A stretch of DNA of 64,000 nt from Planctomycetota bacterium. Its GTDB lineage: Bacteria > Planctomycetota > UBA1135 > GCA-002748355. Each line of letters opens with the position of its first letter. Position 1 is the stretch's first letter. The stretch lies in contig JALUUL010000069.1 of assembly GCA_027021385.1 (NCBI GenBank), positions 1 to 64,000 on the forward strand, written 5' to 3'. The translations under genes were made by a program, and so were the position numbers. The notes below the pieces were generated by a model, which saw nothing but the letters and a program-made list of their open reading frames with translations, ran no database searches and was not told the DNA's origin. Positions 43,764 through 52,044 of this stretch are shown in pieces.

Positions 43764-44929
43764 CGGTCCCCGGGGAGTCGGAGGGATTCCAGGGCCTCGA
43801 CCGCCTCGGGCAGCGCCCGGGCGAGGGCCTCGACATCGGCTCCGGTCGAGAGGCGGCCGAAGGAGATCCGAAGCGCGCCGCGGATCCGGGCCTCGGAGAG
43901 CCCCATTGCCTTCAGGACGTGGCTGCCGGTTTTTCCTTTGCGCTCCTGCCTTTGGCTGCAGGCCGATCCGGTCGAGACGAGGACGCCCTCGCCTTCCAGG
44001 TGGTGCATCAGCACCTCTCCCCGAAGTCCCGGGAAGGTGATCGAGAGGATGTGGGGGAGTCGTTCCTCTCTGGGACCCAGGACCTCGAGGCCGGGGAGTC
44101 GTTCGCGCAGGAGCCGCTCGGTCTCGTCCCGGAGTTCCCGGATCCTTCCGCTCTCCTCGGTCTGGCGTCCGATCCAGGACTCGGCCGCGACCGCGAAACC
44201 GATGGCGCCGGGGACGTTCTCGGTCCCCGAACGCAGGCCCGCCTCCTGACCGCCTCCGGTGATCAGCGGAGCAGGCCGGCGCTTGGGGCCCAGAGCGAGG
44301 GCGCCCACCCCCTTCGGGCCGTGGATCTTGTGGGCTGCGATCGTCATCGAATCGGCGCCGATCCGTTCAAGATCGAGGGGGATCTTCGCGAAGGCCTGGA
44401 CGGCGTCGAGATGGAGGTGGGCGCGCGGAGCCTTCGTCCGGACGAGTTCGACCATGTCGGCGAGAGGAGGGAGGGAGCCGACCTCGTTGTTGCCATGAAG
44501 GATGGACACGAAGCGGACCTCTGCGTCGAGAAGGGCCGCGAAGGCCTCGAGGTCGGGCCTGCACGCGCCGTCGACGGGATAGATCCGCAGGGGGTGTCCG
44601 CGGGCCGCGAGGGCCTCGGCCGTCCGCAGCACGGAGGGATGATCCGCGGCGCCGACGAGGATCGCGCCGCCGTCCCGGCCCTCGAAGAAACCCCGCATCG
44701 CGAGATTCGTGGCCTCGGTTCCCCCGCCGGTGAAGACGATTTCCGAGGCCCCGGTCATTCCGCGAAGGAGATCCCGGGATTCCTCGAGCCTGCGGCGGGC
44801 TGCGAGGCCCGAGGGATGCAGGGAGGAGGGGTTCCCGGGAACCGAGCGGAGGGCTTCCGTAACCGCTTCGAGGACCTCGGGCGCGAGGCGGGTCGTCGCC
44901 GCGTTGTCGAGATCATGCAGCCTGACCAT
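43760..44929 (-). CDS. Cysteine desulfurase (NifS/IscS family), ThiI partner
   Basis: A 389-residue PLP enzyme that converts cysteine to alanine and a protein persulfide. Motifs are LDNAATTRLAPEV at the N-terminus, TGGGTEATNLA, HGNNEVG, PLP-binding Lys201 in AAHKIHGPKGVG, GGGQEAGLRSGTENV and the persulfide-forming Cys324 in STGSACS. Its stop overlaps the thiI start, giving translational coupling. No iscU or scaffold gene is nearby, so it probably serves tRNA thiolation. Size and all key residues are normal. Confidence 0.95.
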   Translation of the reverse strand: MVRLHDLDNAATTRLAPEVLEAVTEALRSVPGNPSSLHPSGLAARRRLEESRDLLRGMTGASEIVFTGGGTEATNLAMRGFFEGRDGGAILVGAADHPSVLRTAEALAARGHPLRIYPVDGACRPDLEAFAALLDAEVRFVSILHGNNEVGSLPPLADMVELVRTKAPRAHLHLDAVQAFAKIPLDLERIGADSMTIAAHKIHGPKGVGALALGPKRRPAPLITGGGQEAGLRSGTENVPGAIGFAVAAESWIGRQTEESGRIRELRDETERLLRERLPGLEVLGPREERLPHILSITFPGLRGEVLMHHLEGEGVLVSTGSACSQRQERKGKTGSHVLKAMGLSEARIRGALRISFGRLSTGADVEALARALPEAVEALESLRLPGDR

Positions 44930-44952
44930 GCCGGGAGTCTAACCTTCCCTCT

Positions 44953-46821
44953 TCAGCGGGAGGCCTTCTCTTCGTCGGCGTATTTCCGGAGTTTGGCGTA
45001 GAGGGTCGAGTAGGCGATGCCGAGGATCTCGGCCGCACGCACCTTGTTGCCGCCGACCGTGCTCAGGACGTAGAGGATGTGCTCCTTTTCGACCTTGTCG
45101 AGGGAGGGCAGGTCAGGGAGACGTATCGTGCTCTCGCCGGGGGCCATCCCGCCGAGGTGACGAGGCAGGTGTTTCGGGTAGATCGTGTGCCCCCTCGCGA
45201 GGATCACGGCCGTGGCCATCGTCTCCCTGAGTTCCCGGACGTTTCCAGGCCAGTGGTAGGCGCGCAGCCGGTCCAGCGCCCGGGGCGATAGGCGGGCGGG
45301 GGGCCGGCCGCTCCGGCTTGCGATCTCCTCGAGGAAGTGGGACGCCAGGAGGGCGACGTCCTCGGGGCGGCTGCGCAGGGGGGGGATCTCGAAGACCCGG
45401 GGTTCGATCCGCGCCGCGAGTTCGGGGTGCAGGAGGCCGCTCTCGAACAGGGTCTTCCGATCCTTGCTGCTCGTTACGGCCAGACGGACATCCAGGGATT
45501 CGCTCGAACCGTTTCGCTCGACCCTGCCCCGGCGGAGGGTCTCCACGAGCATGGCCTGGATCGAGAGGGAGGTCCGGTCGATGTCGCGAATCACGAGGGT
45601 GCCGCCGTGAGCCGCGAGGGCCTTGCCCAGGCGCAGCACGTCCCGGTCCTCCGACCCGAAGAGTTCCTCGTGGATCTCCTCGTCCTCCTCGACCATGCCG
45701 GCCTCGACGACGACGAAGGGGGTCAACTTCCCCTCGGCTTCCTCGAGGCTCAGGGAGTGAATGTTATGGATGAAGGCCTCCCTCCCCGATCCCGGTTCCC
45801 CGAGGACGGCGAGCCAATCCCTCTTTCGCGCGAGCGGGCCGGCCCGATTCATGAGATCCCGGATTTCCGCGGAAGCGCCGAGGAAGTGGGAGGTCCCGAG
45901 CTTCCGTTGTTTCAGCTCGACGTTCTCCTGCATCAAGCGATCGACGAGGTCGAGGATGTCGAGGCGGGAGGAGAAGATCCGGATCAGGGCCGAGGTCAAC
46001 GCAAGGTCCCGCGGGCTGCAGGGAGGGGCTCCATCGTCCTTCTCGAGATAGAGGAATCCGGTGATTCCGGCCCTGGTACGGATCGGGGCGAGGAAGATCT
46101 GCGACGGGGGGCTGTCCCAGAAGGGCTCGGTCGTTCCCAGGTCCTCGGCGCTCGGATGCTCCAGACAGACCGTGCCCTGGTTCTCCCCGAGGAGGCGGAT
46201 CAGGCCCTTCGGGACCTCGAAGCCTTTTTCGGGGTTCCGCAGGCCGAAGGAGGCGAGGATGCGCATTCTGCGAGGGGTCACGGAGCGGGCGATCAAGGCG
46301 GAGCGGACCGGGAGCGAGTTTCGGATCAGGTCCAGGGTCAGGTCCGCGGCGTCGTCCTGCGTCGAAACCGGGATCAGCGAGTCGGCGAGATCGTTGACGA
46401 TTTTCAGGACCTCGTCGGATTCCAGGAGGTCCTCGGGCAGGGGATGGACGAGGGTTTCCTTCGAGTCGAGATCGAGGTGTCCCGGGCGGACCCGGATGCT
46501 CATCTCCTTCATCGACTGGATCCGGATCAAGGTGTCCCCGACCTGGATCTCGTCCCCCGGTCCGACGTGAGCGGGGCCCAGGATCTCCTTCCCGTTGACC
46601 TTCGTCGGGTTCCGCGGGGAGAGGTCCTCGAGGATCAAGGCTCCGTTCTCGAGGTAGAGGAGACCGTGGCGGCGGCTGACGAGAGGGTCCGAGAGATGGA
46701 TGTCGCAGTCGGGATGCCTTCCGATCAGCCAGCGGTTGCCCGAAAGGCTCAAGGGCGTCGAGGAACCTTTCCCTTCGATTTTTAGCCGAAAGCCGGTTCT
46801 GGGTTGTTGTGTACTCGCCAT
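44953..46821 (-). CDS. FHA-GAF regulator with degenerate AAA+ domain and Fis HTH
   Basis: A 622-residue regulator in the layout of sigma-54 activators. It has an FHA domain (about 15-100, with WLIGRHPDCDIHLSDPLVSRRH), a GAF-like domain (about 130-285), an AAA+ domain (about 312-550) and a Fis-type HTH (about 582-617, GGNKVRAAEILGIAYSTLY). The AAA+ core is broken. Walker A is GEPGSGREAF with Arg347 where Lys is expected, ELFG (387-390) is not followed by GAFTGA, and Walker B is TLVIRDID. The IPPLRSRPEDV and WPGNVREL segments remain. It likely binds phosphothreonine and DNA without activating sigma-54. Confidence 0.88.
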   Translation of the reverse strand: MASTQQPRTGFRLKIEGKGSSTPLSLSGNRWLIGRHPDCDIHLSDPLVSRRHGLLYLENGALILEDLSPRNPTKVNGKEILGPAHVGPGDEIQVGDTLIRIQSMKEMSIRVRPGHLDLDSKETLVHPLPEDLLESDEVLKIVNDLADSLIPVSTQDDAADLTLDLIRNSLPVRSALIARSVTPRRMRILASFGLRNPEKGFEVPKGLIRLLGENQGTVCLEHPSAEDLGTTEPFWDSPPSQIFLAPIRTRAGITGFLYLEKDDGAPPCSPRDLALTSALIRIFSSRLDILDLVDRLMQENVELKQRKLGTSHFLGASAEIRDLMNRAGPLARKRDWLAVLGEPGSGREAFIHNIHSLSLEEAEGKLTPFVVVEAGMVEEDEEIHEELFGSEDRDVLRLGKALAAHGGTLVIRDIDRTSLSIQAMLVETLRRGRVERNGSSESLDVRLAVTSSKDRKTLFESGLLHPELAARIEPRVFEIPPLRSRPEDVALLASHFLEEIASRSGRPPARLSPRALDRLRAYHWPGNVRELRETMATAVILARGHTIYPKHLPRHLGGMAPGESTIRLPDLPSLDKVEKEHILYVLSTVGGNKVRAAEILGIAYSTLYAKLRKYADEEKASR

Positions 46822-47024
46822 GCTGCCAAAGCCTGCGGAAGCTATGTGCGAAAACCGAATTCTTTTAACTAAAGATGCGGCCGCCGTCAATCGGGGTAAG
46901 ACTTGGGATCCCTCGGGAAAACCTTTCCCCGTCCCCTGCCCGCCCTCCGGTGCGGGGCTATGTCGGCGGGCCCGAGGCGGGATCCTTCCAAAAGGAAGAG
47001 GCTTCCCTTGCCGATACCTGGAGG
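46822..47024. promoter_or_regulatory. Divergent intergenic region with AT-rich pocket
   Basis: The region between the FHA-AAA regulator and the DUF1444-like gene contains an AT-rich pocket at about 46840-46876 (GAATTCTTTTAACTAAAG) in otherwise GC-rich DNA. This is the best promoter candidate for one or both divergent genes. No confident -35/-10 pair or -24/-12 element is evident, so this is a location call only. An ATG at 46875 lies inside it and is not favoured as a start. Confidence 0.4.
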
Positions 47025-47951
47025 GTGGAGAAACTCATCATCCCCTGGATCCTCGGATCCGCCGTTTTGGCCTTCCTGTGCGGGCTATGGTTGCGGCGCC
47101 GGGGCCGGCCCGAAATGCCCTCGGAGGTCCGCTCCTTCCTAGAGCGGTTCCGGGAGATCGTCGAGTCCTCGCGACCGTCCTTCCAGGTTCTCGGTCCCAC
47201 GAGGGAAGGCTTCGGGGCCGTCCTCAAGATCGAGGAGCAGGAGTGGGCCGTCCCGCTCGGCGAGCTGTATTTGAGGGAGCGCGCTTTCCCCGGCAGCCTC
47301 GAGACCTCGGCGCGGAAGCTCTGCGACGAACTCGAGGATCTCTGCGCGCGGGTCGAGGACCTTCCGTTCGAGGAGGCGGCGGGGAAGATCCTTCCGCAGA
47401 TCCGCACGCGGGAATGGATCGAGCATTGCACCCCGGCCTTCGGTCCCGGGGCCGTCGTCCATCGGCCCCTGTTCGAGGACCTTTCGATCTGTTTCGTCCT
47501 CGATGAAGGGGACGCGATGGTCTTCCTGACTCGGGCCCATCTCGAGTTCTGGGGTCGTGAAGTCGAGGACCTGTGGAATCTCGCAAACGCGAACCTGTCC
47601 AGGCTCGCAGAGGAGGAAGGCGGCCTTCCGGCCCCGGAGGAGGAGGGAAAGCCCGGCCTTAAGCGTTCGGAGGACGGATACGCGGCGACCCGTCTTCTCC
47701 TGGCAATGGACCGAGAGCGTCTCGACGAAGTGCGGGGGCTCGTTTTCGGCATCCCGGACCGCGACACTCTGCTCGTTGCGAAGGGGGAGGATGCCCTGCC
47801 CGAACTCATGCGGGAGGTCCGGGAGCAGTTCGGGAGGGGAAACCATCCTTTGAGCCGGGACCTCTTCCGTGTGGGGCCGGAGGGCCTGCGAAGGGTCTCC
47901 CTTCCCGCGGAGGAAGGGGAGGCGGCGCCCGGGCGGACCGAGGAGGCCTGA
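47025..47951 (+). CDS. Membrane-anchored DUF1444-like protein
   Basis: About 308 residues from a GTG at 47025. That start has GGAGG immediately adjacent, so spacing is poor. The ATG at 46875 is the alternative but lies in the promoter pocket and adds a Pro/Gly-rich segment. One transmembrane helix opens the protein (IIPWILGSAVLAFLCGLWL), followed by a basic stretch. The soluble part resembles the DUF1444/YtpQ group: ICFVLDEGDAMVFLTRAHLE, then DLWNLANANLSRLAEE, GYAATRLLLA and DRDTLLVAKGEDALPELMREV. Function unknown; the anchor makes it a membrane-associated, cytoplasmic-facing protein. Confidence 0.7.
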   Translation: MEKLIIPWILGSAVLAFLCGLWLRRRGRPEMPSEVRSFLERFREIVESSRPSFQVLGPTREGFGAVLKIEEQEWAVPLGELYLRERAFPGSLETSARKLCDELEDLCARVEDLPFEEAAGKILPQIRTREWIEHCTPAFGPGAVVHRPLFEDLSICFVLDEGDAMVFLTRAHLEFWGREVEDLWNLANANLSRLAEEEGGLPAPEEEGKPGLKRSEDGYAATRLLLAMDRERLDEVRGLVFGIPDRDTLLVAKGEDALPELMREVREQFGRGNHPLSRDLFRVGPEGLRRVSLPAEEGEAAPGRTEEA

Positions 47952-47968
47952 ACTCCCCCCGGCGGGGG

Positions 47969-48448
47969 TCAGTCGAAGAGGGTTTCGGGGAGAACTTGGG
48001 CTCCCGGGCGGAGTTCGAGGGAGGCCTTCGCGAGGAGACGCCGGTTTCGGGTCAGGACCCGGACCTCATAGCGGCCCGGCCGGAGGGGGCCGGTCCGGAA
48101 GTCCCCGTTCGAATCGAGAGCGAACTCGGAGATCTCGAGGGGATCCGGGGACAGGCGGAGGAGAAGGAGGCGCGAGGCCCCGTCCAGCCACGACAGGTCT
48201 CCGCGCAGGCTGGAGCCCCGGGCAGGGGCGTTCCGGGGACCAGCCGCTTCCGCGACTCGACCGCTCCGCTTCGAGAACGGCGGGAGCGGCCGGATCTCGA
48301 GGTCGAGGTCGGGTCGGATCTCGAGGTCCCCGGGGTCGGGAACGACCGGAAGAGGGGGAGAGGTCCGACCTGCGTTCAGGGCTAGGAGGGCGATGAGGAT
48401 CCCGAGGGCGGCGACGAGGGGGGCGAGCATGGCGGAGATCCTTTGCAT
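47969..48448 (-). CDS. Small anchored protein with carboxypeptidase-regulatory-like fold
   Basis: A 159-residue protein with an N-terminal hydrophobic segment (MLAPLVAALGILIALLALN) and a Pro/Arg-rich linker. Its C-terminal half has a short CarboxypepD_reg-like strand pattern (FALDSNGDFRTGPLRPGRYEVRVLTRNRRLLAKASLEL). It begins 25 bases after the 1076-residue gene stop on the same strand and seems to be a mini-version of that protein. Probably exported. Function unknown. Confidence 0.7.
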   Translation of the reverse strand: MQRISAMLAPLVAALGILIALLALNAGRTSPPLPVVPDPGDLEIRPDLDLEIRPLPPFSKRSGRVAEAAGPRNAPARGSSLRGDLSWLDGASRLLLLRLSPDPLEISEFALDSNGDFRTGPLRPGRYEVRVLTRNRRLLAKASLELRPGAQVLPETLFD

Positions 48449-48473
48449 ACCCTGAGCATACCCGCTGTGCAGG

Positions 48474-51400
48474 TCAGCGCTTGCCGGAGACCTTCGAGGT
48501 CGAGGGGCCGGCGGCCTTCTTTTTCTTCTTCGTGTTCTTCTTCGTGGTTTTCTTCTTCTTCGGAAGGGCCTTGGCGATGAGCTTGACCGGAGGGTTGCTG
48601 TTTCCCATCGAAAGGAAGAGCCGTCCCCGGAGGGGAAGGATGCCCTTGCCCGTCAGGAAGTACTCGTATTCGCCGACCGGAAGTCTGCGGAGTCTCAACT
48701 TGCCGCCCCGGACCGGGGCCATGACGAAGGAAGGGAGTTTGCGCCATTCCTTCGGCGGGTGGCCGGCGGTATCCACCGAGGAGGCGAGCAGGATCCGCCC
48801 CTGGCCGAGGTTCTTTCCCGTCGAAAGGCGGATGCTCAGGTTCACGTCCCCGGTCAGGATGTCGAGCCTGCGGTGCAGGGTCTGTCCTTCGAAGATCCGG
48901 ATCCGCTCCGCGTGGAGGGGACGGTCCGAACCCGCCCGGCGGACCTCGAGCCTGTAGGCTCCGGGGGGAATGTCGGAGATCATGTAGTTTCCCTCGGCGT
49001 CGGGACGGGAACGAAGGCTCCTGATGACTCTCTGGAGGATTCTCCGAGCCCTGGGGTCGCGCCCGGCCTCGCCGGGCGGCGGGACGTCCTTCTCTCGGAC
49101 GAGAGCGATCTCGAGTCCCCGTCGCACCTTCTGGTTCCAGGTCAGGCGGCCCTTCACGGTTCCGAGGCTGGTCCTGGCGGCGTCGAGGTCGAAACGGATC
49201 TCCTGCCCGTCCTTCAGGACGAGGTCGGGGCGCGCTCCGCTCTCCGTCGCGATGGCCTCGGTGACCGTTCGCCGCCAGCCCCCTCCTCCGCGGCCGAACT
49301 CCTGGAGCCGGACGAACCAGGTACCCGCGGGGAGGCCGCGCTGGTCGTAGGCCCCCGTCCCCGCATCGACCGGCGTGCTCCGGCGTTCTCCCTCGGTATT
49401 GACGAAGAGGACCATCGCCCCCCTTCCCTCGGGGAGGTTGCGCACGGTGCCGAAGACCCGGGCGCCAGGACGGAGTTTGTAGACCAAGCCGCGGAGGTCC
49501 TGGCCCGCCGGGAGATAGAGGTTCTTGTCAACGAGGGGGGCCGAGTCCTCCGCTTCGATCCGAAGCCAGTAGTCTCCGCTCTTGAGGGGAGAGGATTCGA
49601 AACGCCCTCCCCCGTCGGTCGTCAGGCTCTGGAGCCGCATCCCTAGGCGGGGTCCCCGCATGACCGCTCCGAGGGGGGAGGTCACGGGAGGGTTGTTCCC
49701 CTGGAGGGGGGGGAGGTAGACCTCGACCCTCGCGCCCCGGATCGGCGCTCCGGTCCCGGCGTTCAGGACGCGGCCCGCGAGGACGCGCCCCCTTTCGAGC
49801 CGGATCACCGCCCGTGGAGGGGCCTCCCCCTTCTTCAGGACGAAGGGGCCGGCGGCTTGAGAAACGTATCCTTCCGCCCCGACGTCGAGGACGTAGGTTC
49901 CAGGCTCGAGTCCTCCGAGGGTGAAACCGCCGTCTCGATGGGCTTCGGGACTCGGGATCTCCCCCGGCGCCCTGCCCGATCCCCCGAGCCTTGCCTTGCG
50001 CCGGGCCTCCTCCTGGCTGCGGCGGGCCTCGGCTGCGTTGCGCCGGGCCGCGCGCTCGGCTTCCTGGCGCTGCTTCCGCTGAGCTTTCCGCGCCTCGGCC
50101 TCGGCCCGCTTCCGGGCGGCCTCCGCGAGCTTGGCCGCTTTTCGGGGATCCTTCGGTCCGCGATTTCCCTTTCGTGTCCCGCCGGCCTTCCGGTTCCGGG
50201 TCTTGGGGGCGGGTTTCTTCGGGGGCGCGGGAGCCCTGGCTACGGGAGAAGCCCTCGCGGGGCTCCGCCCACGATTCCGATTCCTTCCCCGATGGGGAGA
50301 TCCGCCGTCGGAACCTGGCCGTCGGTTCCTCCATCCCCGGTCGTTCCACCCCCCGATTCCCGCGATTCGGCGGGCCTTGATCCCGAAGCGGGGGATCGGT
50401 GTTCCGTTCGCGAGGTCGAGAACCTTCCCCGAGATCGAGAGGCGCGGGGCTAGCAGGAACGAGAGGACCGGCGTTTCGGCCGGATCTACCGGGTTCTTGA
50501 CCTCGCTGAGATAGGCGGGGTGGCGGACTGTGACCCTCAGCCCTCCGGAGGGGAGACCCTCGAAGGCGAAGCGGCCCTCCCCGTCGGTCCGGACCCTCTT
50601 CCGGACCCATCCCCTTCCGAAGCGGCCCCGCCTCCTGCGCAGGTCGTCTGGGAGGCGCCGCCGTTCCGCCTCCCGGGCCTTCCCAAGGCTCTTCTGGATC
50701 TCGACCGTCGGGTCCGCTTGCGCGACCCCGGCCGCCTCGACCTCCGCCTCGGGGACGGGTTTCCCGCCAGGGCCGAGGACTCGGCCCGAAAGAACCCGCC
50801 CCGGTCGGAGGAGGATCCGGCCGGCGTCGAGCTTCCCTCCCTTCGGGAGATCCAAAGCTGCGCTCGAGGCGGGCAGGTGCTTCGATTCCTCGGCGGTCAG
50901 CCGGAAGGAACCGGGGGGGAGGTCGGTGAGCCGGAACCGACCGGTCTCGTCTGTGACGGAGTCCCCGATGAGTTCGGTCAGGCGGCGGCGCAGCGATCCG
51001 CGGAACGGCCCCCGTCCCCTTCTCCCCGAGGATTCGTAGCGGACCTTCGCTCCCGCGATCGGATTCCCCCCTTCCCCGAGGACGAGTCCGAAAACCTCGC
51101 CTCCGTCCTCGAGAACCAGGTCGCCGAGTTCGAGGCGGTTGTCCTTCTTCTTCCATTCCCTCGAGGTGACGAGGGGGGCGTGCCCCCGGGCCCGGACTGC
51201 GAGTTCGATCGTGCTCGAGGGGAAGGCGGCTCCCTGGAAGCGGAACCGCCCGTCCGGACCGGTCCGGGTCGGGCGGCCAAGGGGTTCGCTCCGGAAGAAG
51301 GCCCGCCAGTTGCGGAATCCCCTCCGCCGTCCGAAGCGCGAGGGATCGAAAGTGCGCCTGACGAAGGCTCCGACCTCGGCGCCGGGGATCGGCCGTCCGC

Positions 51401-51704
51401 CCTCGTCGACGACCCGGCCCTCGAGCAAGAGCAGAGTCCGTTCGACCGGCACGGGAACCGGCTCCTCGAGGCTCAGTTCGCGCCGTCCTTGGGATCCCGG
51501 GCCCCCGGCGTCCTCCTCGCCCTCGAACTCCGCTTCCAGCGTTCCCCCGGCGAAATCGGGCCCGAGGGGGGGCAATTCCGTGCCCCAGGATTCCGGATCC
51601 GGTTCCCCCGCGGCCTCCCCGCCGGAGTCGAAAAGGAGGGCGGTCCCGAGGCCGAGGCCGCCGAGGATCAGGGTCGTGAGCAGGGCTTTCAGGCTTCCCG
51701 TCAT
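48474..51704 (-). CDS. Giant secreted protein with multiple carboxypeptidase-regulatory-like domains
   Basis: A 1076-residue exported protein. A signal or anchor helix (KALLTTLILGGLGLGTALLF, residues 5-24) leads into an acidic segment. At least six CarboxypepD_reg repeats follow, each starting with a G-x-V strand: LEGRVVDEGGRPIPGAEV, VFGLVLGEGGNPIAGAKV, LSGRVLGPGGKPVPEAEV, ISGKVLDLANGTPIP, LAGRVLNAGTGAPIRGARV and VFGTVRNLP. The fourth repeat is interrupted by an Arg/Lys/Ala-rich insert (about 450-588). The C-terminus ends in a Lys-rich tail (KKKKTTKKNTKKKKK). Structural, surface or extracellular binding role likely. No enzyme motif is visible. Confidence 0.82.
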   Translation of the reverse strand: MTGSLKALLTTLILGGLGLGTALLFDSGGEAAGEPDPESWGTELPPLGPDFAGGTLEAEFEGEEDAGGPGSQGRRELSLEEPVPVPVERTLLLLEGRVVDEGGRPIPGAEVGAFVRRTFDPSRFGRRRGFRNWRAFFRSEPLGRPTRTGPDGRFRFQGAAFPSSTIELAVRARGHAPLVTSREWKKKDNRLELGDLVLEDGGEVFGLVLGEGGNPIAGAKVRYESSGRRGRGPFRGSLRRRLTELIGDSVTDETGRFRLTDLPPGSFRLTAEESKHLPASSAALDLPKGGKLDAGRILLRPGRVLSGRVLGPGGKPVPEAEVEAAGVAQADPTVEIQKSLGKAREAERRRLPDDLRRRRGRFGRGWVRKRVRTDGEGRFAFEGLPSGGLRVTVRHPAYLSEVKNPVDPAETPVLSFLLAPRLSISGKVLDLANGTPIPRFGIKARRIAGIGGWNDRGWRNRRPGSDGGSPHRGRNRNRGRSPARASPVARAPAPPKKPAPKTRNRKAGGTRKGNRGPKDPRKAAKLAEAARKRAEAEARKAQRKQRQEAERAARRNAAEARRSQEEARRKARLGGSGRAPGEIPSPEAHRDGGFTLGGLEPGTYVLDVGAEGYVSQAAGPFVLKKGEAPPRAVIRLERGRVLAGRVLNAGTGAPIRGARVEVYLPPLQGNNPPVTSPLGAVMRGPRLGMRLQSLTTDGGGRFESSPLKSGDYWLRIEAEDSAPLVDKNLYLPAGQDLRGLVYKLRPGARVFGTVRNLPEGRGAMVLFVNTEGERRSTPVDAGTGAYDQRGLPAGTWFVRLQEFGRGGGGWRRTVTEAIATESGARPDLVLKDGQEIRFDLDAARTSLGTVKGRLTWNQKVRRGLEIALVREKDVPPPGEAGRDPRARRILQRVIRSLRSRPDAEGNYMISDIPPGAYRLEVRRAGSDRPLHAERIRIFEGQTLHRRLDILTGDVNLSIRLSTGKNLGQGRILLASSVDTAGHPPKEWRKLPSFVMAPVRGGKLRLRRLPVGEYEYFLTGKGILPLRGRLFLSMGNSNPPVKLIAKALPKKKKTTKKNTKKKKKAAGPSTSKVSGKR

Positions 51705-52044
51705 CGGGGGTTCCTTCGGTTTTCCTTCGAAGCCGGTCCGAGGAAATCCATGCTCCCGGGAATCCGCTTCCCACCCGGATCCGGGACTTCTCCTTTCCCT
51801 ACGGAATCGGCTCCCCGATGCGAAGGATCGCGGGGTAATAACTTTGTTACAGGGAAAAACGGGGGAGGTCCGGAAAACCCGAGGTCGGGGGCTCTCATGG
51901 AGGGGGGCGCCCCGGCGGATCTCCTCGGGCGGGATGCGGGGGCTTCTCCGGCCTCGGACGCTTTTTCCCGGAAGGGACGGGTCCTATGAAGTGGGCCGTC
52001 GACCGAAGTCGCCTCCCGTCTCCGTCCTGTCATTCCCCCTCACG
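51705..52044. promoter_or_regulatory. 340-base divergent gap with operator-like palindrome
   Basis: No ORF here looks like a gene. The only AT-rich stretch is at 51835-51856, containing GTAATAACTTTGTTAC (51835-51850), an imperfect palindrome with six of eight half-site matches, followed by AGGGAAAAAC. This is a candidate promoter or operator for the divergent giant protein and the ferredoxin-like gene. The remainder is GC-rich with no clear structure. Confidence 0.35.

Noticed and set aside
41583-44249. 888-codon plus-strand frame antisense to mutS, thiI and the desulfurase
   Set aside because: The minus-strand proteins carry complete catalytic motifs, while this frame has only low-complexity Arg/Gly/Asp sequence.
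44953-46821. Ordinary sigma-54-dependent activator
   Set aside because: GAFTGA is missing and Walker A lysine is Arg, so activation of sigma-54 is not supported.
48500-48560. Oligo-pyrimidine repeat as a regulatory or microsatellite element
   Set aside because: It is simply the codons for the Lys-rich C-terminal tail of the 1076-residue protein.
47969-51704. Carboxypeptidase activity for the regulatory-like-domain proteins
   Set aside because: Only the beta-sandwich regulatory-like repeats are present; there is no Zn-peptidase domain with an HxxE motif.
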